This document shows positions 57,866 to 64,000 of a stretch of 64,000 bases of DNA, piece by piece. The DNA comes from Urbifossiella limnaea. Lineage in GTDB: Bacteria > Planctomycetota > Planctomycetia > Gemmatales > Gemmataceae. The stretch lies in NCBI RefSeq assembly GCF_007747215.1, contig NZ_CP036273.1:1720322-1784321 (forward strand), written 5' to 3'. The notes under the pieces were generated by a model that was given only the letters and a program-made list of their open reading frames with translations, ran no database searches and was not told the origin of the DNA. Made by a program: the position numbers and the translations under genes. Within the stretch, counting starts at the first letter, position 1. Every line of letters begins with the position of its first letter.

Positions 57866-60800
57866 TCAATCGACCGGGATCGCCGCGAGCGTGAGGTCGA
57901 GCGGGTCGCCGGTCGCCCCGTCGAACGCCCGCGGGGTCGGCGTCGCGCCCGCCTCCGGGCCGACCACGATGTCGTCGATGCCGTCGCCGTCCACGTCCGC
58001 CGCGGCGACCGTCAGCCGGATGCGGAGCGCCGGGTCGAACGCGAAGAAGCTCCGCTCCTCGCGGCCGGTCGCGTCGAACGTGCGGACGTGCGGGGCGCCG
58101 GCGTCGCCGGCCACCGCCACCACCTCCACCGCCCCGTCGCCGTCCACGTCGCCGGCCGCGACCAGCACCCCGCCGCGGAACGCCGGGTCGAAGGCGAAGA
58201 AGCTGGCGAACTCGGCCCCGCCGGCGCCGTCGAAGACCTTCACGTGCGGCGCCCCGCCGAACCCGGCGCCGGCGATCACGTCGAGCTTGCCGTCGGCGTT
58301 CACGTCGGCAATCGCCACGCTCACCCCGCCGCGGAACTCCTGGTCGAACGCGAAGAAGCTGGCGAGTTCGGCGCCGGTCCGGCCGTCGAACACCTTCACG
58401 TGCGGCGCCCCGCCCGGGCCGGTGCCCGTCACGATGTCGGCCACGCCGTCGCCGGTCACGTCGCCGACGGCGACGGTGAGCCCGCCGCGGACCGACGGGT
58501 CGTAGGCGAAGAAGGCCCGCGCCTCGGCCCCCGTCGCCCCGTCGAACACCTTCACGACCGGTCCGCCGCCGACGCCGGCACCCGCCACCAGGTCGGCCGT
58601 GCCGTCGCCGGTCACGTCGCCGAGCGCGGTGCCGACCGGGACGTTCGCCCCGGGGAACGCCACGAACCCCGCCGGCGGCGCGCCGGTGGTCGGGTCGATG
58701 AGCGCCGGAACCGGGTCGGCCGGCGCGGCGACCGTCAGGGTAACCGTGGCCGGGGCCGAGACCGCGACCCCGTCGGACACGCGGTAGGTGAACGACGTGG
58801 TGCCGGCGAACCCGGCCGCCGGCGTGAACACGAACGACCCGTTCGGGCTGAGCGCCACCGCCCCTTGCGCGGCCGGCATCGCGGCGACGAGTTCCGCCGT
58901 CAGCGCCGTCCCCTCCGCGTCGGTGTCGTTCGACAGCACGCCCGGCGACCCGACCGTCAGCCGCGACCCGGGGGCGACCGGGTAGGCGTCGGCCGCGGCG
59001 GCCGGCGCGTCGTTCACCGGCGTCACCGTGATCGTGACCGTCTGCACGACGCCGGCGAGTGCCGCGGGGTCAGCCGCGGTCGCGGCCTGCACCTGGAACG
59101 ATGCCGTGCCGGTGAAGTCCGCCGCCGGGACGAACCGCAGCGCGGCCGCCTGCTCGATCGTAATGACCGCGCCCGCCGGAACGAGGATGTCGCCGTCGAG
59201 GCCGAGCACCCCGCCGACCACGTTCGTCACCTGCACGTGCGTCACGCCCGTGCCGCTCTCGGCCGTCGGGGCGACGCCCAGGTTCGTCGCCGGCGTGTCC
59301 TCGGCCGTCGTGACCGGGGCCGGAACGACGAGTCCGAGCAGCACCGTGTCGGCGCGGGCGGCGAGGCTCTGGATGCGGGTGTCGCGGGCGACCGGCGTGT
59401 CCGCCTCGGCGTAGGCCGGGCCGCCGGCCGGGAAGTTCTGCTGGAAGAACAGTTCGGCGGCGCGCTGCTCGCCGAGCGGGGCGCCGCCCTCGGACAGGTC
59501 TACCCGGTCGAACACGGCGGGGGTGTTCTGGGTGCGGAACGTCGGGAACGGGTAGTTGTCGCCGCCGCGGCCGTCGTTGTCGCCGTCCTCCACCAGGAAG
59601 CTGAGGGTGACGACGCGGACGAGCCGCGCCGGGTCGCCGACCACGGCGCCGTCCTGCACCAGCACGTCGACGACGTTCCCGGCGGCGTCCACGACCGCGG
59701 CGTTCCGCACCCGGGTGCCGGGGGTGACGGTGGCCAGTCCCGTGCCGGCGTTCCCGGCGATGACCTGGGCCGTGCCGGCGGTGTCGAAGCTGAACCGGAT
59801 GCCGCCGACCTGCGCGAACTGGCCGGGCGTCTGTCCCGGGCCGGTCGCGGCGACGGCGTGCTCGAGCAGCACCTTCACCTGCGCGGCGGTGACGGTGACC
59901 ACCGAAAGCGTGTTGTTGAACCGCAGGGCGTTCTCGATGTCGAGGTCCGACACCTGACCGGCGAGTTTTCCGGCGTCCGGGTTGGCCGCGGTCGGGCCGC
60001 GCACGCCGGTCGTGCTGTCCACGGTGCCGACCGAGTCGCGGATGCCGCCGCCGTTCTTGATCGACACGGTCGTCGGCACGGCGCTGGTGTCGAACTGCTG
60101 CGCGGCGAGGAGGTTGGCGTCGGCGGACAGGTTGCCGAGGTTCGTCTCCTCGGTCCGGACCTCGGCGCGGAGGCCGTTCAGGTACACGTCGGACCGGCCG
60201 AACAGCGTGCTGTCCTTCAGCGTGATGACGGCGTCGATGGCGTCCGTCACCTGCTTCACCGCCGCCGCCTTCGTGCTCACCACCTCGGCCACGGCGCCGG
60301 GTCCGTACAGCCGCTCGACGCCCGCCTGGTCGGCGGCGTACGCGCCGTTCACGTCGGCACTCAGCGCGTTCGTCTGGATCACGCCGTTCGCGTCGAACGT
60401 CAGCACGAGCCGGCCGACGTAGGAGAAGTTGCCGTCGGTGCTGACGAGCAACAGCGGGTTGCCGTCGGCGCCCGTCGCGGTGACGGGGTACGGCCCTTCC
60501 GCCGCGTCGCCGGCGCGGAGGACGTCGGTGTTGTCAGCGAGGCGCGTGTCGGACCCGCCGGCGATGATGACGTCCACGCCGCTCAGCAGCCCGGCCAGCG
60601 CCTGTTCCTCCGAGAACTGCTGGAGGTGCGACAGGAGGACGATCTTGTCGATGCCGAGCCCTTCGAGGATCGTCACCTGCGCCTGCACGATGCCGGCGAG
60701 CTGCTGGAGCTGCGCCGGGGTCAGGCTCCCGGTGACACCGGTCGGGCTGACGCCGACGTTCCCCGGCGACGAGATGCTGGCGAGCAGCGGCGTGGTGATG

Positions 60801-63800
60801 CCGATGACGCCGACGAACTCGGTGCCGGGGCCGTCGCCGTCGGCGTCGATGATGGCGCTCGGGGCGATGCGGCCGGCGGCGAGGCCGGTGGTGCTCACGC
60901 CGGCGGGGGCGATCGACCCGCTCAGGTCGGTGCCGGTGAAGGTCAGGTTCGCCGACAGATACGGGAACGTGGCCCCGCGCCACTGCCGGGCCGGGGCGGG
61001 GGCGTTCGCGCCGCCGGTCTGCCCGGCCTGCGGCTGGATGACGTTCCGCAGCTCGCGCTGCCCCTGGTCGAACTCGTGGTTGCCGAGCGCCGAGGCGTCG
61101 AACCCGATCCGGTTCATGATCTCGACGCCGGCCCGGCCGGGGCTCGCCACGTCGCCGTTGGTGCCGGTCGGGTTCGAGTTCAGCACCGTGTTCAAGCTCG
61201 GGTCGCCGCTCGCCGCGTAGAACGGGCCGGCGATGAAGTTGTCGCCGGACGACAGCAGCACGCTGCCGGCAAACGCCTGCTTCCGCGGGTCGCCGGCGGT
61301 AAACAGGTCGCGCTCCAAATAGTCCACCACGGCGGCGAACCGCGGCGCGTCGTCGCCGGCGGCGATGCCCGGTTCGAGGTCGGAGGCGTGGAGCAGCTGC
61401 AGCGTGAACGCGCCGGGGGCGGCGTCGTACATCGTGACCGTGCCGCTCACCTCGTTCGACACGACCACCGCGGCCCGGCCGGTCGGGCTGTCGGCGGCCG
61501 ACAGGAAGAACAGCCCCTCGGGCGCCAGGTCGCCGGGGGTGTCGAGGTAGTCGGTGAACCGCGGCGCGACCGGGTCGGTCACGTCGAACACCGCGACGCC
61601 GCCGAACCGCTCCAGGCCGATGAAGGCGTACGTGCGGCCGTCGATGACGCCGACCGCCACGGCCTCGGGCTCCGGCCCCTTGTTGTCGCTGCGGGTGTCG
61701 AACGTGGCGGGGGTGCCTTCCGCGTTGAACCGCGCCGGGCCGAGCAGCGCGGTGAGTCGCTCCAGGGCGTCCCCGCTATCGGACACGCGGGCGCCGGTGG
61801 CCGCGTCCCACACCGAGAACGACCGGGCGCCGAAGGTGTGGATCTGCTCGAACTCGGCGTCGCCGTCGGTGTTGCCGCTCGCGGTCGTGACGGTGAGGCG
61901 GCCGAGGTTCTGGTTTAGCTTCAGCGTCGCGGCGGTCGGGAACGCCGCCGGGTCGAGCACGTACGCGCCGGCGCCGACGCGGACCTCCTCGGCGAACCCG
62001 GTGTAGTCGCGGGCGTCGCCCTCGTTCGCGGTGACGTAGTACGTCTTCCCGCCGACCGTGTACGTGGCGATGGCGTCCGGCATGTACATGCCGAACACCG
62101 GCTGCTTCTGGATGTTGACGCGCCCGGCGGTGAACGCCGGACCGAGGTCGCGGTCGCTGGCGTCGAGGCCGTTGCTGGTGGCGAACGACAGCAGCCCGAG
62201 GCGGATCGGCTCCGGGTTCGGGTTCAGCGGGATGGTGCCGTCGCCGGCGATGGCCTGGGCGAGGACGCCGAAGTCGTTGTCGTTGAGCAGCGCGAACGTG
62301 GTCGCGTCGATGCGGGCCAGCCCCTCCGGCTTGCTGACGCCGGTGTACCCGACGGCCGCGGCGTTCACCGTCAGCGTCTTCTTCACCGGCACGATGCCGG
62401 CCGCGGCCAGCTCCGTCGCGTTGAGCTGCTCGATCGTCTGGCCGGCGACCGCGGCCGGGGCGGTCAGCGGGTTCGGCAGGGTGGTGATGTTCGTGGCGCC
62501 GGCGAGGTCGATCTCGTAGACGAGCTTGTTCGAGTCAGCGCCAGTGCGGTCGTCGCGCTCGAGGACCATAAACTTGCCGCCGCCGAGCGACACCGCGTCG
62601 CCGATCTTGTCCGTCTTCGCGGTCCCGGCGGCGGTCGTGTCGCGCATCACGTACACGTACTCGGCCGTCACCGCCTTCGTGCCCACGTCGAACTCGACGA
62701 CGCGGACGTTGCCGTTGTTCCGCACGCCGGCGTTGCTGGTGTCCGGGTTGTCGAGCGTGGTCTGCACGAAGGCGTAGAGCTTGTTCACCGCCGGGTCGAA
62801 CGCGACCGCCTCGAACCCGCGGTTGGCGCGGCGGAACTGGCCGAGCACGGCCGGCAGTGCCTCGGTGCCGAACGTGCCCGCCGGCTGCCCGACCGCGGCG
62901 GCGGTCCCCTGCGGCACGAACCGCTCGATCAGCTTCCCGGTGGCGTCGAAGTGGTAGATCGCCGGGCGGTACTCGTCCACCATCCAGAACGAGCCGTCCG
63001 CGGCGACCACGACCCCTTCGAGGTCGGCGCCGAGGGCGTCGTTCGGGAGCTGGTTGCCGAACAGGTCGATCGGGATTTCGTCGGTGTACGGCGTGGCCTG
63101 GGCGCCCGCCTGGAGGTTCGGCAGGCCGGTCAGTGGCGAGCCGTCAGCCTTCGTCAGCAGGATTTGACCCGTCAGCGTGATGGCGCCCGTCGTGCGGTTC
63201 AGCTCGAAGCGGACGAGCCGCGGCTGGAAGGTCGGCAGCGCGAACGGCCGCTCGTTCCCTGGGGTGCCGGGGATCAGGTCGACCGGTTCGCCGTTCGGCC
63301 CACGGTCGGTGTGGGTGATGAACTTCAGGTTGCCGCTGACCGGGTCGGTCCCCTCGAAGAACAGGCCCGAGAACCCGCCGAGCTTGATCGCCTGGCCCGC
63401 CGGGAACGTCGCCGACGGGGCGGTGGTGCCGACGGTCGGCAGGTCGGCCGGGTCGAAGTCGTAGTTCCGAACGGTGGCGATGTTCTGGCTGTAGTCCTTC
63501 AGGCCGAGCGGGCGGAGCTGCGTGACCGTAGCCGTTGCCAGGTTCACGACCGCGACGGCGTTGTTCTCCTGGAGCGTGACGTACGCGGTCGTCGAGTCGG
63601 GCGAGACGGCGATGTACTCGGGCTCGAGGTCTTCGGCGACGGTGGCGAACGGGCCGAACAGGCGGATCCCCTGCGCCCGCAGCGCCGCCTCCTGGCCGTT
63701 GAACGACGTGAACCCGGCCGTCGTTACCGTCGCGCCGGCGGCAGTCCCGGCGGCGGGGAGGGTGACGATCGTGACCGAGCCCTCGGGGTCGTTGTTGGCC

Positions 63801-64000
63801 GCCGACGTGTAGTTGTTCGGTTCGCCCTCGTTGGCGACGACCAGCCGCAACCCGTCCGGGGTGAACGTGACCATGTCGGGTACGGCGCCGACCGGGTACG
63901 AGGCGACGAACGCGCCGGTGGCGGCGGTGAAGAACGCGACGCGACCCGGGTCTTGCCGGACGGCCGCCTCGAACGCCACCGCGACGAGCCCGTTGCTCGT
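57866..64000 (-). CDS. Giant multidomain extracellular protein, 5' end cut off
   Basis: At least 2044 residues; the start lies beyond the right edge. Domain order from the visible N-terminus: a choice-of-anchor-I-type beta-propeller (PDMVTFTPDGLRLVVANEGE), an esterase-like/phytase-type region (LPTVGTTAPSATFPAGQAIK, DLEGVVVAADGSFWMVDEYR), more propeller, then a 5'-nucleotidase-type metallophosphatase (LQLLHASDLEPG, LSSGDNF, ALGNHEFDQGQ) with its C-terminal domain (NGGGIRDS). Cadherin-like domains follow (NDAPAAAADAYPVAPGSRL), and five FG-GAP repeats end it (GDVTGDGVADIVTGTGPGGA). The FG-GAP DxDGDG-type loops should bind calcium. Such proteins are exported and probably scavenge phosphate from extracellular substrates. 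No anchor is visible at the C-terminus (ends AAIPVD). Confidence 0.88.
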   Translation of the reverse strand, partial: TSNGLVAVAFEAAVRQDPGRVAFFTAATGAFVASYPVGAVPDMVTFTPDGLRLVVANEGEPNNYTSAANNDPEGSVTIVTLPAAGTAAGATVTTAGFTSFNGQEAALRAQGIRLFGPFATVAEDLEPEYIAVSPDSTTAYVTLQENNAVAVVNLATATVTQLRPLGLKDYSQNIATVRNYDFDPADLPTVGTTAPSATFPAGQAIKLGGFSGLFFEGTDPVSGNLKFITHTDRGPNGEPVDLIPGTPGNERPFALPTFQPRLVRFELNRTTGAITLTGQILLTKADGSPLTGLPNLQAGAQATPYTDEIPIDLFGNQLPNDALGADLEGVVVAADGSFWMVDEYRPAIYHFDATGKLIERFVPQGTAAAVGQPAGTFGTEALPAVLGQFRRANRGFEAVAFDPAVNKLYAFVQTTLDNPDTSNAGVRNNGNVRVVEFDVGTKAVTAEYVYVMRDTTAAGTAKTDKIGDAVSLGGGKFMVLERDDRTGADSNKLVYEIDLAGATNITTLPNPLTAPAAVAGQTIEQLNATELAAAGIVPVKKTLTVNAAAVGYTGVSKPEGLARIDATTFALLNDNDFGVLAQAIAGDGTIPLNPNPEPIRLGLLSFATSNGLDASDRDLGPAFTAGRVNIQKQPVFGMYMPDAIATYTVGGKTYYVTANEGDARDYTGFAEEVRVGAGAYVLDPAAFPTAATLKLNQNLGRLTVTTASGNTDGDAEFEQIHTFGARSFSVWDAATGARVSDSGDALERLTALLGPARFNAEGTPATFDTRSDNKGPEPEAVAVGVIDGRTYAFIGLERFGGVAVFDVTDPVAPRFTDYLDTPGDLAPEGLFFLSAADSPTGRAAVVVSNEVSGTVTMYDAAPGAFTLQLLHASDLEPGIAAGDDAPRFAAVVDYLERDLFTAGDPRKQAFAGSVLLSSGDNFIAGPFYAASGDPSLNTVLNSNPTGTNGDVASPGRAGVEIMNRIGFDASALGNHEFDQGQRELRNVIQPQAGQTGGANAPAPARQWRGATFPYLSANLTFTGTDLSGSIAPAGVSTTGLAAGRIAPSAIIDADGDGPGTEFVGVIGITTPLLASISSPGNVGVSPTGVTGSLTPAQLQQLAGIVQAQVTILEGLGIDKIVLLSHLQQFSEEQALAGLLSGVDVIIAGGSDTRLADNTDVLRAGDAAEGPYPVTATGADGNPLLLVSTDGNFSYVGRLVLTFDANGVIQTNALSADVNGAYAADQAGVERLYGPGAVAEVVSTKAAAVKQVTDAIDAVITLKDSTLFGRSDVYLNGLRAEVRTEETNLGNLSADANLLAAQQFDTSAVPTTVSIKNGGGIRDSVGTVDSTTGVRGPTAANPDAGKLAGQVSDLDIENALRFNNTLSVVTVTAAQVKVLLEHAVAATGPGQTPGQFAQVGGIRFSFDTAGTAQVIAGNAGTGLATVTPGTRVRNAAVVDAAGNVVDVLVQDGAVVGDPARLVRVVTLSFLVEDGDNDGRGGDNYPFPTFRTQNTPAVFDRVDLSEGGAPLGEQRAAELFFQQNFPAGGPAYAEADTPVARDTRIQSLAARADTVLLGLVVPAPVTTAEDTPATNLGVAPTAESGTGVTHVQVTNVVGGVLGLDGDILVPAGAVITIEQAAALRFVPAADFTGTASFQVQAATAADPAALAGVVQTVTITVTPVNDAPAAAADAYPVAPGSRLTVGSPGVLSNDTDAEGTALTAELVAAMPAAQGAVALSPNGSFVFTPAAGFAGTTSFTYRVSDGVAVSAPATVTLTVAAPADPVPALIDPTTGAPPAGFVAFPGANVPVGTALGDVTGDGTADLVAGAGVGGGPVVKVFDGATGAEARAFFAYDPSVRGGLTVAVGDVTGDGVADIVTGTGPGGAPHVKVFDGRTGAELASFFAFDQEFRGGVSVAIADVNADGKLDVIAGAGFGGAPHVKVFDGAGGAEFASFFAFDPAFRGGVLVAAGDVDGDGAVEVVAVAGDAGAPHVRTFDATGREERSFFAFDPALRIRLTVAAADVDGDGIDDIVVGPEAGATPTPRAFDGATGDPLDLTLAAIPVD

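Overview
The window looks like a chromosome segment of a high-GC planctomycete of the Gemmata group (Gemmataceae). The evidence is a DUF1559 prepilin-like protein, a TIGR02996-domain protein, a small protein of a Gemmata-type paralog family, two squalene-oxidase-repeat proteins, a MoxR/DUF58/BatA/vWA cluster with very long secreted or membrane proteins, and very high GC in most genes. Because GC is so high, most long open frames opposite or beside the genes are shadows and are left out.

Left flank (1-8.7 kb): two ABC-2 type permeases, a Gemmata-type small protein coupled to a DPP-IV-like S9 peptidase, a squalene-oxidase-repeat/HEAT protein, and a CotH-kinase/DUF4956 pair.

Integrated island (8.72-21.60 kb): a tRNA-Val(GAC) gene is followed, 12.8 kb later, by an exact 43-bp copy of its 3' part. 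Between the copies lie a tyrosine integrase, an excisionase-like HTH protein, a prim-pol/helicase replication protein with a candidate origin (spaced TCAGT repeats and a G-quadruplex motif), two small phage-like proteins, and a cargo region. The cargo holds an AT-richer NACHT-family STAND NTPase next to an FRG-domain protein, a frameshifted small gene, two membrane-anchored proteins (one an HNH nuclease) and a TIGR02996 protein. No capsid, terminase large subunit or conjugation genes are visible, so the element resembles a satellite or integrative plasmid-like island carrying a probable defence module. The NACHT-FRG pair is the best candidate for an undescribed system.

Middle (21.6-32.9 kb): DUF1559 protein, an orphan ABC ATPase, a sugar-isomerase-like TIM barrel, ClpS, a large secreted protein behind a near-consensus promoter, a membrane GTPase coupled to a TPR/DUF3299-like protein, a glycosyltransferase 2 coupled to an uncharacterised 484-aa protein.

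Cluster (32.9-53.6 kb, all on the minus strand): a 1678-aa PQQ-propeller/TPR protein, a squalene-oxidase-repeat protein, MoxR ATPase, DUF58, BatA-type protein, vWA protein, a 1122-aa membrane protein and a collagen-like coiled-coil protein. Most gaps in this cluster hold an inverted repeat, each of a different sequence. MoxR and DUF58/vWA partners suggest an envelope chaperone or complex-assembly system.

Right end (53.7-64 kb): a radical SAM protein, a lower-GC phospholipase-D-like protein, a small helical protein, a molybdopterin oxidoreductase with its cytochrome b partner, and a giant multidomain extracellular protein that runs off the right edge.
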